Below are positions 1 to 12,600 of a stretch of 64,000 nucleotides of DNA, piece by piece (position 1 is the stretch's first letter; each line of letters begins with the position of its first letter). The stretch is from Magnaporthiopsis rhizophila (taxonomy: Eukaryota; Ascomycota; Sordariomycetes; Magnaporthales; Magnaporthaceae). Below the pieces are notes generated by a model. It was not told where the DNA came from and ran no database searches. It was given only the letters and a program-made list of their open reading frames with translations. Both the position numbers and the translations under genes were made by a program. Location: contig PYSS01000100.1 of assembly GCA_003049465.1 (NCBI GenBank), positions 62,001 to 126,000 of the forward strand. The letters are read 5' to 3'.

Positions 1-2014
1 GCCCTCAACCTCAACTCCGGCTGGGCCCTCTTGTCGATGGATTTGACCATGGCCTTTATCTTGGGAACCGCTCCTTCGAGGTGCTCCAGGAACTTGTCTT
101 TCCGGAACACACCCTCACATGCAAGCGTTTCGTCCCCGTAGATGTCGAAGAGCTGGTCAAGTGCCTCTACAACGTCTGCCGCCGGCGCTTCGGATGCCGA
201 TGTGACGATGGTGATGAGGAAGATGCCGATGTCGCGGTTCGTAGCCAGCGGGCGGGGCTCCCTGGCGAGGTGCCCCAACACGCCCACACATTTGACCCCG
301 AGGCCTTGAAAGGGATCCTCTTGCCCCTCCTTGTCGGGCTTCGACATGCCCTGTGAGGCCTTGTAGAGCGAGATGAACTTGCGGTGTTCGTCACCCTTGA
401 GTGGCGTCTCGCCACCGAGGCTCCGCGAGACGGCCCATGCGAGACTCGTGACAAGCGCCGCGAGGTCGACATCGGCCGTGTCGTTGGAGATGATGCTCGC
501 AACAACCTTGTCCCATATCTCACAGCCGACGGGAAGCCAGAGCTTGAAGATGGCCTCGTTCTCGCCATTGGCAAATTCGACACAGGAGATGGTCCAGGCG
601 AGGTTGTTCAGGGCAGAGAGAGCGACGGCTTGTATCGCGCTCGCTTCTTCGCATCTTGGAGATGACGACGCCAGGCGGATTAGCGACGGCACTGCCTTTT
701 CAACGAGGGCGCTCAACGTAGGCAGGTCTTCCAGTGTTGTGGGGCCTTCTGGCTCGTGGTCAACGCCCGTGACCTTGGCCATGTCAGCCAAGAGCTCATC
801 CTCATCCATTTCGTCCTCGTCGCCTTCATCCTGGTCATCCCCGCCTTCACCATCGCCGTCTTCTTCTTTTTCCACGCCATCCTCGTCCATCCTATCGTCC
901 TCCTCAACAACCCCCTCCATTTCGTGATCCTCACTGTCGTCAAATCCGTTCCATTCCGCCTCCACCTTGTTTCCCTTCTCCAGGGTGGTCTGAAGGCTCG
1001 TGGCTATAGAGGCAAGGACCTCTATGGCAACCTGCAAGACGTCCCACTGAGCGCCATCCGCTTCCAGACTGGCCGACGCGAGCTCTCGGGAAAGGGCAGG
1101 GATGAGGAGGGCGTCGCAGGTGGAATCCAAGCCGCGCGAGTGGTCGTGCCACTCGAGAGAGGTGATAAGGTTATGAAGAATCCCACACGACAGGGCCGCC
1201 TTCAGCCCGCCAGATTCGGAAAGCTTCATCAGCTTCTTGTAGCACGACGCCGCCTGGTCGTTCAGAATCTCTTCACAGAAGGGCCTGTTGTCCTCGGACA
1301 GGGTCAACATGGCCGCTAGTCCGCCCGTGAGAACCTCTGCAGGTGTGGTCGCGTGGGAGACCAGATTGAACAAGAATTGGTTGATTTTCTTGTTGGCGGT
1401 GATGGCCTGGAGAATCTCATCTTGGGCCTCGCCGAGATTTCCCAGAAGCGAGACCACAGCACCAGCTATGTTCCACACGAATCCCTGCTGAGCTTTGGAC
1501 AGCTTTGCGAACTCTGGGCTCGGGCATGTCAAGGCGTCGGTCGTCTTTATGATGCCGACCATCATCAGCTGGTCAGCCGACTGACTGCTCAAGGGTTTGA
1601 TCACACAAGTCCACGACTCACAGTATTGCAGGCATGTTCTATGGCAGTCAGGACGTCGATCCTGTACAGGTGAACGCAAAAGTCGCTCTCCTCCTCAAGG
1701 GCAATCACCTTGAGGACCTCCCAGCCCGCGGCACGGCTCTCGAGGCTCGAATCCGTTAGGGTCTCGGTCAGGACGGTGTGGACGACTTGCTCCCGCAAAA
1801 GCAGTTTCCGGCACTTCTGATCCTGAATGATATTGGCAATCGCCCCCGCGGCAGTGGTGCGCAGCTTTGGGTCTGCGGATTTCAGGTCTTTCAGGACTGG
1901 GAGAATTTTGGCTTCGCGCAGCTTCGCAAGCTCTGGGTCCGCCGGCGGGCCCTTTGGCTTGGCTACCGGATCGGAGCGGTGCGGTCGCTCTCTGTTTCGC
2001 CGCGATTTTCCCAT
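1..2014 (-). CDS. SYO1: Symportin Syo1-like HEAT/ARM protein (3' end cut by window edge)
   Basis: Family role: the Syo1 chaperone co-imports Rpl5 and Rpl11 into the nucleus and delivers them with 5S rRNA to pre-60S particles. Exons read as 2014-1622 and 1568 to beyond base 1, with a 53-base intron (GTGAGT donor, CAG acceptor, phase 0). The product starts MGKSRRNRERPHRSDP, a basic N-terminus like that of known Syo1 proteins, followed by ARM/HEAT-type helices. A long Asp/Glu-rich loop lies at about residues 340-392, matching the acidic insertion of the family. The frame stays open to base 1 and the last readable residues (SIDKRAQPELRLR) resemble the C-terminal helix, so probably only a few dozen residues are missing. 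It is divergent from the glycosyltransferase-like gene at 2944. Identity is inferred from remembered family features; the intron and acidic loop are read directly. Confidence 0.85.
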
Positions 2015-2943
2015 GGTAGAGACGGGAGTTATTTGGTCGTATGTTTGGGCACTAAGTCTTCCCAGGTGCGGGCGGTTTAAGGAAAAAAATTATCGATGTT
2101 TCCCTTGTGCAACCGAAATTTCCTAATTCGGTCGCGGGCAGGCAAAAAAAAAAAAAAAAAAAAAACTGGTTCAGCACCCCGCCTCGTTGATCCACCTGCC
2201 CTGGTTTCCGTGCTGCTAAACTTTCAGTGGCAGCCACCTGACGGAGGCGCTCCTCGGAGCATGTTTCTAAATGTCCATATTATATAGCTCGAACTTACTG
2301 TGGTCGGTTTGATGATCTCGGAATCAAGAGATATTTGAAAGATGGCATCTTTTCACCCGTTTCAAGGATGCAAACATCGGGATGAGAAACACCATACAAT
2401 CCCATACAAGGGGTTCCGAACGGTGTCCTTCCTCCCCGAGGCTTCCTTCCGAGAATGACAGCTTTGGTCGGGGTCCAAAACAGGCAGGACCGCCAGGTTG
2501 GGAAATAATGCGCGGCTCAGTAAGGAGGGTTGTCCAGCGTTTAGCACGGGTAAACGGCGTCCAATAAAAAACCGGTCACATCAGCGTTTATCTGGGGAAC
2601 CCATACCCCGGGTGCGGGCAGTTTGCAGCAGCGCAGCAATTGCAACATCGTCTCTCCCACCTACCAGGTCGCTCGGCCACCTAAGCTTGTGCTCCCCATT
2701 GTCTGCCCTGAAATTGATGAACGAGTCGTCGCACGCCCGCCGTGCAACGCGCGGTGTATTGAGAGCCAGGGTCCGGTCTTGCCAGCACTCATGACAGATG
2801 CGAGCCCAAAAACCCGACCCGACCGTTTCTGAGTGAGCCCCGGCCAATTTCTACCAGGCTTCCTCGCGCCTCGGCTCAAACCTCTCGGTGGTCTCAACTC
2901 ATCGCGCGGCTCTCTTGGCCCCCTTCGGGCGCAAAGCATCGCC
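2015..2943. other. Divergent intergenic region between SYO1 and the glycosyltransferase-like gene
   Basis: This 0.9-kb spacer must hold both promoters. It contains a 22-base poly(A) run at 2144-2165. I see no coding potential, tRNA or clear TATA element. A frame upstream of 2944 stays open to 2833, but its residues look non-conserved. Confidence 0.6.
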
Positions 2944-5419
2944 ATGCCCAAACTACCGTCTCTGTTCCTCAGCGACGAGGAGATGGGGAAGAAGGACGAT
3001 GACCACCGCACCGAGAAGGGAACCGGCGCTGGTCTCGCCGCCTGGGCGCCCGCCCGCATCCAACCGTCGCACCCCCGGAGGTTTCTCAAGCGCCTCTGCA
3101 TCTTGATTGTCGTGGCCATTCTGGTGTACGAGTTCATCGACAACATTCCCACCGACGTTCCGATCAGGGACCGCAGGCATCCGCAATACGTGCCTGTGGA
3201 CCCTGTTCGGCCTCGGCCTGCGTCCGCTCCCGCGGCGCCCGGCCGCCTCTCGGATCTTTTTAGGCCAAAGGATCCAAACACGCCGGGTGTGGCGTCGGAC
3301 GTCTTGTCCAAGAAGAAGGCGCCCATTGCTACAGCCGCAACCAAAGATGATGCCCCTTCTTCTGCCCGAGAGTACAGCGGGCCCGTCAGGTTTATGAATC
3401 TTGCCGACACGTTGCATGCTATCGGGGAGACTAGAGGATCGGCCACTCTTAACAAGAATATTCTCTTCGCCGCTGCCAACCTTGCGAGTGCGGCGACCCT
3501 GCTTCCCATGGCCTGTCAAATGGGGTCGGAGCTGCGCAACTACGTGCATTTTGCCCTCTTGAGCCGGAGCGAGATGCCGGTTGCTGAAGTGAAGAAGGTC
3601 AACGGCATCGACGAGTCGTGTCACATCATCTTTCACGGTGAATATCTACCTGCATCGTTAACGACTACTGAACATGCTTCACAATGAGTGACAACTGACC
3701 CCAGTATCCAGATGCGCGGCCCAACTTTGCATCCCGCTCTACCGACAAAAGGCTCAGCGAGAGTGCCGCGAAGGCATTCGGTACGTTCGTTTATGCCTAC
3801 ATCTGTCCATTCTCTAGCCCTCCCACCTCGATATATGTCTTGGCCCCAATCTTAGCAACCTAGCGTGAGCGTGACGTGCCATTGGCTGACACAGAGCCAA
3901 GTTCACATATTCAACTATATGCACCCCCAGGCCATCATCATCGACAGCCCTGCGAACGAGGAAGCTTGGTTCCTGAAAGGCCTCCGGAAAAAACAGGCGG
4001 ATATCACCCTGACGCCCACCATAATTGAGCTTCCTGAACGAGGTGCGGAGAAGCTATCTTGGATGGCCAAGCTCGATAGCCAGTCTCTGAAAGGTATGGG
4101 CTAGCCAGGAAAACCCCGATTTTATTCTGCATGAGGAACACCTCTTCTAACAACCTAATCGACACTTTGGCCATCAGCTTGGAATGATATAAACATCGAT
4201 ATTCTCATCCCTGCTGCATCAGGAGGGGGCAGCCTGAAAAGGCTGCTCAAGTCGCTTAAAGCCGCAGACTACTTGTCATCGTCGCCGCCACACATCACAA
4301 TAGAGCTGCCGCCTGATGTCGATGCCTCGACCCTAAAGTTTCTCCAGACTTTTCGGTGGCCCCCTGCCCACTCGGAAAACGGAGGCCATGCGAATGACCT
4401 TTCCATCAGGCACAGGATTTTCAGGAAGAGACTGGATGAGGAAGAGAGTGCGATACGTTTCCTTGAGTCGTTCTGGCCAGCCAAACCATCAAACTCGCAT
4501 GTTCTCATCCTCTCCCCGGACACGGAGCTATCACCCAACTACTTTGACTGTAGGTTGCGCAGCGCTCGCTCCACTAACTAAACACGCGTGAGACTGTTGA
4601 CACAATGCGCTGATATCCACGACCTACCACTCTCCAGACCTGAGGTATTCTCTTCTGGCATACAGATACTCCATCGCGGCCCAAGTTCAGAACTGGAACT
4701 CTCGTCTTTTTGGCTTCGGTCTTGAGCTGCCGTCCGTCTACCTGGACGGATCGAAGCCCTTTAAGCCGCCACAGAAGCCTGAGAGTGCCGGTGATGGCCC
4801 ATCTCTCCCGGATACGGCGACTTCGTTTCTCTGGGAGGGCCCAAACAGCAACGCCGTGCTTATACTGGGCGAAAAATGGGTCGAGCTCCATGGATTCGTG
4901 TCCAAGGTATTGGACATGCAGAACGGGGCGGCTGGAACCCCTCGCCTCCTGGCGGAGAAGGTAGTCAGCAAACGACATCCTGCATGGCTGGAACATGCCC
5001 TGCGGCTGTGTCGCGCACGCGGCTACCTGACCTTGTATCCAAACCAGCATACATCATCACAACTGGTCAATGTGCATACCGAGACACATGTGCCTCCGGA
5101 AGAGTACGCAAACGACCTGCCAGAAAGCACAGGTCGACACGATGCCGATTCGAGTGACGACGGGGTATTGGCACACTCGAGAGGTCCGCTTCTAGACATG
5201 CTGCCCGACGGCGGGGTGCTGCCTCAGCTGTACGAACTGCCAATGGTCTCGTGGGACGGGGCCTCCACCGAGGCGGCGGGTTTGGAGGACAGAGCCGCGA
5301 AATACGCAGCTGATTTCCGGCGAGAGGTGGGAGGGTGCCTCATCGACCGTGCCGGAGTGAAGCAGGATAAGATGGCTGCTGACCTTTTCTGTGGGCCACG
5401 AAAGCAGCACCATGTGTGA
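2944..5419 (+). CDS. Type II membrane glycosyltransferase-like protein (GT2/GT-A-like), fungal family
   Basis: Exons 2944-3637, 3712-3780, 3902-4093, 4178-4549 and 4638-5419 join in phase to give 702 residues. A short cytosolic N-terminus is followed by one hydrophobic segment (about residues 49-66, CILIVVAILVYEF) flanked by Arg/Lys, typical of a Golgi/ER type II anchor. The lumenal part has the pattern NIDILIPAASGGGSLKRLL, like the first strand and nucleotide-binding loop of GT-A glycosyltransferases, and later VLILSPDTELSP, where DTE could act as the DXD-type metal site. The intron 2 acceptor (AAG at 3899-3901) is less typical but is the only one that keeps the frame. The start at 2944 (MPKLPS) has good context; an in-frame ATG at 2833 is less likely. 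Substrate unknown. Proteins like this are usually labelled glycosyltransferase 2 in Sordariomycetes; no activity is claimed. Confidence 0.7.
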
Positions 5420-5626
5420 AAGGCATTGACATTGACATTGACATTTACATTTTTTTTTTCTTGATACCCTCTGCCTTTCCTGTAACTTCTCATTTCTTCC
5501 CCTATTTTATTTCCGGGGAGATTAGGAAAGGCAGACCGACAAACAGACAGAAGCCCCCTGGCGGATAGAATCCAGGGTTCATGTTGTATCGATCGTACTA
5601 CACTCATTCATGGGCACCATCCATCC

Positions 5627-6520
5627 CTAAGGGCCGTTTTGGACGAGTCTGTTGATGACCAGGAGCGTCACACACGTCCCAACAATCACGAATACGATCA
5701 TTGTCAAGATCTGTATATAGTAACAGCGTGGTTAGTTTTCTCTGTCAGCGGTGGTTATGTCGGAGGAATAGTCTTTGTTTGGCTTCTTCGTCTGGCATAT
5801 ATACGCACCCCCTGTGTTTTCCAACCGGATTGCACGAGCGCTGCTCTGCGGCCGTACTTGTTTACAGTCTCTATGCAGCAAAAACAGAACATCAATATCA
5901 GTGCTTAAAAAAAAAAGTACTTATCGTGCAGCACGGGATGAGAGTGGCATTTACTGATGTAGTTGGCCAGCCCAAGCGCAAGGCACGCGAGCGACAGGGC
6001 CCAAAACACGAGGCCGAACGGCTTGGCCATGCGCAGCTCTATGGCGCTCGGCCGGTTCTTGAGGTGGAACGACATGACGATGGCGGAGCTGACGAGGGCC
6101 ATGAACATTGCCAGGCGCAGGTACGAGAGGAAGGCTGTTTTGTTTTTTTCCATCCATCTTTGTGGTTAGGCTACCAGCTCATCGTTTCGGGCTTCGTTCA
6201 TTGTGTGGGTGAGCAGGGTGGGTAGGCAGGGAGGCAGGTAGAAAGCGACAGAGATAGAAGGGAAACGCACTCCGCTCGTTGGCACAGTGGTCGCGACAGT
6301 CGCTCGTCTGGTTCTCAAATAGCAGCGGGCCGAAGATGGGCCACGCGCTGAATGCGTCGCCGCCGTCGCCGCTCATGGCCCGCCGCGTGCCATAGTCGCC
6401 GACCTCGACGGGGCGAGTGAGGTGCTGCAGGGCGGCGCGCGCCGGGGCGCAGCACGTGACTATGGTCTGGTCCTCTTCGTCCACATCTGCGCAGGTGGTG
6501 TTTTGTCGCCTGGAATTCAT
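5627..6520 (-). CDS. DUF202 (YidH/VTC1-like) small membrane protein, four exons
   Basis: On the minus strand, exons 6520-6271, 6134-5955, 5870-5809 and 5710-5627 join in phase to give 191 residues. Splicing restores the DUF202 signature ANERTFLSYLR, with intron 1 falling between NER and TFL, followed by hydrophobic helices (RLAMFMALVSSAIVMSF, GLVFWALSLACLALGLANYI), the conserved KTVNKYGRRAALVQSGWKT loop and a last helix (TMIVFVIVGTCVTLLVI). Three membrane segments are what DUF202 proteins have. Related VTC1-type domains sit in vacuolar membranes, but the function of this single-domain form is unknown. The hydrophilic N-terminus of about 80 residues is Cys/Asp-rich. The ATG at 6520 is my choice; an upstream in-frame ATG exists at 6625 and an extra 5' exon cannot be ruled out. 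Stop codon TAG at 5627-5629. Confidence 0.75.
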
Positions 6521-6971
6521 TGTTTTTCTTTTTTTTTTTTTCCAGCGAAATCGGGGCGGTTCTGTGAGTAGATAGATATTGTATGTGTTGCAGTGATGAG
6601 TTAGGTGCTGTGAACTTTGAATCAACGGTTGAATGCTAGTGTCGCATTCTCGCTACAACAAAGCGGCACGAGACCGCGGGAGCACCTTTGGCGTCATGGG
6701 TATTAACCGACTCGACCCCGCACACCTCCTAGCTGGGCCTCACGGCCTGGGATGGCCAGTCGATTATTTATATTCCTGAAAGAAATTGCCCACGAGCATC
6801 TGTATGGAAGTACTAGCGATAAAAGGGAAATTTTATTTGCCATGATAATGTGGTACAGTCTACTACAGCCTAGTTCCAAATCCATTTATCCTGCGTCACT
6901 GCCTTCCGAAGAGAATGGGGCAAGTTGAAAAAGGGGAAAAAATAAGGAGAAGAGCCCGCCCGATATGAAAT
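6521..6971. other. Spacer upstream of the DUF202 gene and downstream of IDH2
   Basis: This 0.45-kb stretch holds the DUF202 promoter/5' leader and the IDH2 3' UTR. A 13-base T run lies at 6529-6541. No gene seen. Confidence 0.6.
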
Positions 6972-8557
6972 CTACAGTTTCTCAATGATGGCGCCGGCGT
7001 ACTCGTGGGTCTTGGCCTTGCCACCCAGGTCGCCTGTCAGGGCCTTGCCCTCGGCCAGGGTGTCAAAAGTGGCCTTCTCAATGCGGTTGGCGTAGTCGCC
7101 GAGGCCCATATGCCTGAGCATCATCATGGAGCTCAGCAGAAGGGCGGTAGGGTTGGCCAGGCCCTTGCCCGCGATGTCGGGAGCCGAGCCGTGCACAGCC
7201 TCGAAGATGGAGCACTCGTCGCCAATGTTGCCTGAGGGCGTCAGGCCGAGACCACCGATCAGGCCGGCGCACATGTCGGACAGGATGTCGCCGTACAGGT
7301 TGGGCATGACCAGGACCTTGTCGTTGTAGGGGGTCGGGTCCGTCACCATCTTGAGGCACGTGTTGTCGAGCAGCTCTGCGTCGAACTCGATGCCTGGGAA
7401 GTCCTTGGCGACCTCCTTGCCCACACTAAGGAACAGACCGTCGCTCATCTTCATGATGGTGGCCTTGTGCACGACGCGCACCTTCGTGCGGCCAATCTCC
7501 TGCGCCTGTTGGAAGGCGAACCGCAGCACGCGCTCGCTGGCCTCACGTGTGATCAGCTTGATGCTCTGCACCACGCCGTCTACCACCACGTGCTCGATGC
7601 CCGAGTACTCGCCCTCCGTGTTCTCACGGATGAGCACCGTGTCGACGTTGTCGTAAGGCGTCTTGTAGCCGGCGACGGACCGGCAGGGCCGCAGGTTGGC
7701 GAAAAGGTTGAAGGTGCGGCGGAGCGTCAAGTTGAGCGAGACGTGGCCCTTGCCGATCGGGGTCTGGATGCGGGGCACAAATATGATCAGCGAAGCCGTC
7801 CATCTTGGCAGAGCATCCAACTCTCTCCCTAAACTGACACACTTACAGCCAGGGGGCCCTTGAGGGCAACCTTGTTCCTCTGGATGCTCTCAATGGCAGC
7901 ATCGGGAATAGCGGTCCTGCCGTCCTTGAGAATGGGGGTGACATCAACCGGCTCCCAAGAGATCGGCGCCTTTTCCGCACATTGCGGTCGTCAGTCCGGT
8001 CCATCGTATTGCTTAACGCGGATAGGCGAGTTCGCGCCTGAGAGTAAGTGTATCGTACCTTGGCAGCCTCGAAAATCTGCTTGACAGCCTCCGATATCTC
8101 GGGGCCGATGCCGTCACCCTCGATCAAGCTGACGGGGTAGCGGCCCTGTGCATAGAGTCAGTGCCGGTTATTAATTTCGTTTGAGCTGTCGAGTCGGTCT
8201 CGTGGTCTTGTTTGTGTTGTGAAGCATGAATCGGCTCTTGGATGAGCTATTTTCCCAGACCGGGCGCAACCGAGGTGGACTAGAGAATATCGAGAGCTCT
8301 GCGGCGGCGGCGCCAAAGGAGGAATGTGCTTACAGAGGCGTCCTTCCGGCCGGTGAATTTGGCGACCTTATCGCTGTAATACCTCCGGTTCTGTGGTGTC
8401 TGCATGTTAGCAAAGCCGGAGCAGGGAACAGGCGAAGGAGGGAGACAGGGCAGCGGCGGGCGCTCACATGCAGAGAAAGGGTGGCGGCGGCCCGAGGAGC
8501 AGCTAGGGGCAATTGGCGCGCCGCGGGCGCAGCGGCAACTCTTCGAAGGGCCAGCAT
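6972..8557 (-). CDS. IDH2: Mitochondrial NAD-dependent isocitrate dehydrogenase, catalytic subunit 2
   Basis: TCA-cycle enzyme oxidising isocitrate to 2-oxoglutarate with NAD+, as partner of the IDH1 subunit. Exons 8557-8468, 8399-8334, 8145-8059, 7969-7847 and 7763-6972 all join in phase 0 to give 385 residues, the usual length. The first 35 residues are Ala/Arg-rich without acids (MLALRRVAAAPAARQLPLA), a typical mitochondrial presequence. Visible motifs are SLIEGDGIGPEIS, the substrate loop SLNLTLRRTFNLFANLRPCRS (the Ser/Arg pattern of catalytic IDH2 rather than IDH1), IRENTEGEYSG, the Mg2+-binding region PNLYGDILSD, and the NAD site GSAPDIAGKGLANP. The intron 3 acceptor is AAG rather than CAG. 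The gene is head-to-head with SEC5 across 1.1 kb. Confident call. Confidence 0.95.
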
Positions 8558-9664
8558 GGTTGTGGAGAGGGAGCACTGGACGGGCGCTCGGAGGGGAAGC
8601 TATACGGATTTGTGGTTAAGGCCGGAGGCAGGCGTGAAAGAAAAAAATACCATGGATTTTTGGATGCGGGTATTTTCTGGTCAATCGGCAAACTTGAACT
8701 TTCGCGGCAAGATGTCGGGCGCGGGCGGATAACTGCATGGAGCAAGGTGGGGCATCTCTAGCGCTGCCGACAGCTGCGACTGGCTCTCGTTGTGCCGCGG
8801 CTGCGGGCTGCGGGTTTGGAGGGAGGCCCAGCGCTGGGGATCTCTTGAAACTGGACCATGGGAGCTGTGACGCTACAAAGATACTCCGGGTGGTCCCGTG
8901 CGCCGGACCATATGCAGGTCTAGCTGTTATCAATCAGTAAGTAGCACGCTGGTGGGCTGGCTAAGTGAAAACATGAACTTAAGAGACCGCCGACATTGAA
9001 GGACCTGTAGATTCTATCGCAAAGGTACTGTTTGATAAGATACAATTTAGGAAGACCTGCGTGAGGCTTGTTGTTTTTATCACTGAAATCAACTAGGGGC
9101 CCGACCCGACACTCTGGAAATGCAACCCCCAACTTCCTCCAAAGTTGCAGAGGTTGACTGGGAACAGCCGATATTTACATATGCACGGAATAAAAGGCAG
9201 CCCCGCCTTTATAGTCAATGAGAGAAGGACATATAGGGGTGTGGAATGCTTCGAGATAGAGCGAGCAAATTTCTTTGTCCTCTGTTGAGCTGAGATCGAT
9301 GAAAGCGCAGTTGGTTGTGCAAACAATCCTGATGATTGAGATTTGTCCTCTGAACGGCGTGTAGTCTGGTCATCTAGGCTCCCCCTGAGCATCACGAAGT
9401 GGGGGTGGAGCAAGACGACGGGCGGCGGTGCTGACTAACGCGACAAGACGTATGAGAGCGGGTTACAAGCACGGGCTAGCTTATCTAGAGTTGACCTCAG
9501 GTTGCCTCTCCTTGGCTCCAGGTACCTCGGGCAGGTAGCCATGAACACAATACGCGCAATTGGAGCGGCCATTGAGAGAAACCAGCTTGGTTTCTTCCTA
9601 ACTCTCTTCCCTTACATCTAGAAACCATTTCTTTCGTCTTTGCTCGCCACAACTCGCTGCCACG
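8558..9664. other. Divergent promoter region between IDH2 and SEC5
   Basis: The 1.1-kb spacer contains only short chance ORFs. The stretch just before 9665 is CT-rich (ttcttcctaactctcttccc at 9592-9611), a common fungal promoter/5'-leader feature. No RNA gene or repeat recognised. Confidence 0.6.
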
Positions 9665-12600
9665 ATGGCCGACTTCGAGAGGACGGTAATGGAACATTAC
9701 CAGATACCCAGCTTAAACCCTGTCATATGGCCCGCCGAAAAGAACAACAGCGATGCATCCGACGATGACGACGCCGACGACCCCGCCAAAAAGAAGGCGG
9801 CCAAGCTGAATCGGAGGAAGTCCAAGTACCAGGCCTTGGAGCGCGCTGTCAGCAGCCGCGGCAGCCTCGTCCCCGGCTCCGAGAAGACGGCAAATGGCGT
9901 GGGGAACCTCGTCCAGAAGGACGAGCCCGATCCGCTGGGCACAACCGATAGTGTCGTCAGGACCCTGAAGCAGTATGGCCTGCCGCTGCAGAGCGACCCC
10001 AAGCTGCGTAAGTCGCCCCCAGGCGCTGTCGATGCTGTCAAGTCAACACATACCGAGACCCCTGAGGGCTGGCATCGCTGATGGTCCGTCTGTCTAGGAA
10101 ACCGATTCCTTCTGTCCTCCACCACCTTCTCGCCCGCCCTCTTCCTTTCGCAGATGCATGCCGCCGCCGACACGCAGCAGCTTCTCATGGGACTCGACAC
10201 GCTGTCGCAGTCCATCGACCAGAAGTCGGCCTCGCTCAAGGTCCTCGTCGAGTCCAACTTCGAGCGCTTCGTGCGCGCAAAGGCCACCATCGACAACGTC
10301 TACAAGGAGATGAAATACCGCGGTGCCGAGCCGCCCCCGCCGCCGACTCCACGCGCTCGTGCCCATTCACGCAATGCTAGTAGGAATAGCTTCCGGGCCG
10401 GTAGCATTTCCCTCGCCGCACCACCAATACTCCTGCCCTCAGACCCGCGGAAGAAGAACGCGCTCGTCAAGGAGAGCGAGTACGGAGTTGTGGGCATCAA
10501 GACTCCCCTGCTCGAGGTGTCAGCCAAGGCCGAGGACGTCTGGGGCCCCGCGCTGGGCGGCCGCGAGAAGGAGGAGAATCTGAAGACGGTTGCGAACTCG
10601 CTCGGCAGGTTCCGCGAGTACGTCGAGACGAGCGCCGCCATCGCCGATGCTATTAAACGGAAGGACCACGAGACCCTTGTTGAGGAGTACTCCAAGGCGA
10701 GGAGATTCGCCGACGAGGCCAAGCGCCTCATCCAGGAGCTGGGCTCGGAGCAGGCTAGCGACTCGCAGCTGTATCAGGTCCTCCTCGCCGGCCGTATGTG
10801 GCACGATGTCGAGGAGCAGATCTCGGCCTTCAAGCGCGTCGTATGGCGCAAGCTGGTTGCTTTGCACAACGTCACCAAGTCGGACGTGCCCGGGCAGCCT
10901 CAGGACCAGCACATGGAGCTCATCAGCCTGCTGCTCGAGCTGGGCGTCGAGGATAATCCCATATGGGTGTGGCTGCTCAGCCGCTACGACCATCTCAAGG
11001 GAAAGATACAGGCCTATGCGGACCGGACCAAGGTAGAGATCGAGCTGCTCAGGCGGCGCCTGTCAAGTGCTGATCGGCCTGCCCCTCAGACCATCGCCTC
11101 GTATCTGCGCGCCCTGGGCCGGCAGTCTGTCGATGTCAAGGCCTCAAATCACGACTCGGCAGAGGTGGTGGAGCTGTGGGAGAAGATGCTGTCGTTCCTG
11201 AGCTCTCTTCTGTCTCCCCAGGGCATCCTCGGCGAGGTTGTCGAGTTCTGGCAGACGGTCGAGGGCTTCATGGAGGGCAGGACGCAGCGCAGCCTGCCCA
11301 CAGGCTACAACGGCGAGTCGCAAGTGCACCACAGCTTGACTCAACCAGGCAGCGTGAATCTGCAGAAGGGCACCGTCGAGCTGGTTGAGATGTTGCGAGA
11401 GCACGTCTTCACCTTCTTCGCCGGCCCGCCCCCCGAGGACATCTCGCTGCTGTTCTCTCCGCTGCCCCTGTCTCCCAAGACGCCCATGTCGACGTCCCTG
11501 GCCGGCACGCTGAGCCCGTCTGCCATGCGGGATCCGAGGTTCAACCTTGACGTAAACAACCCTCCTCCTCCGTCGCCCAAGCGGGGCGAGGCGTGGGAGA
11601 AGTTCGCCTTCTGGCCACCGTGGTCCAACTCACTCAGCGGCGTGCATTATCTGGCCAAGATGCTTGCCCTGGTAGGCTCTGGAGCATCCGACATGGCCGC
11701 CATCGCGCCGGTAGGGCGTGGTGGCGACGGCCAGGAGCTCGAGCTGCTCAAGACGCTGGTCAACATCTCCCGCGAGCGTTGCGTGACGGCACTCTGCGCC
11801 GCGTGGAACAAAGACGCCGAGAGCATCAAATACGTGGAAGACTGGAACCGCTCCCCGGATCGCCGTGATGTTACGCGCATGCCTGCTTGTTTCTCTTCCT
11901 TTGAGGGCGCTCTTCTCGGTGGTATGCAGAAGATACTGTACATCTCCGAGGCCACGGCCAAGCCTGGGTCGGAGGACATCGTGACGGCGCCGCCGGCGAA
12001 ACTGCTGCAGATGGTGCGCAGTCAATATGTTACAACCCTCTACAAGGCCCTAAGCGGCATGGTGGAGAACGCAGAACGATCCATCAAGAAGTCGGACGAC
12101 GACTGGACCACCGAGGGCGACGGTTACGCGGTAACCAACGCCTTGGGCCAGCGCTCTACCGGCAGCATGAGCCTGAGCATGGGCATGAGCATGGGAGGCG
12201 TGACCGTCAAGGCCGGAGACAGGGTAAGGCCAGCCAGACTCGGACTGACTGTTTATGCAATTTTCGTGTTCTGTCATCTCGACCCTCTGCTAACAAGAGA
12301 AAAAAAACCATCAAATAAACAGAATGTGAGAATGCTGCTCACTTTAAGCAACCTGCAATGTCTGCGGTCGGAGCTTGTGCCGTCGCTCAACACCCAGTTT
12401 GAGAACGCCTTCTCGGTCAAGCTGACGGACGAGACCAAGACGATCCGGGACGTGCTGGGCCAGATCGACGCGCGGCTGTTCCAGTCGTACACGCGGCCGT
12501 CGATCGACACGCTCCGGTCCATCATCCGGGCCGGCGTGGCGGCGGCGGACTGGGCGCCGGCCGACGGGGCCAAGCCGCGCGAGGCCCGGCCTTACGTCTA

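Noticed and set aside
2833..2943. Upstream extension of the glycosyltransferase-like protein (MSPGQFLPGF)
   Set aside because: The extension lacks protein-like conservation features, while the ATG at 2944 has good context and gives a normal short cytosolic tail.
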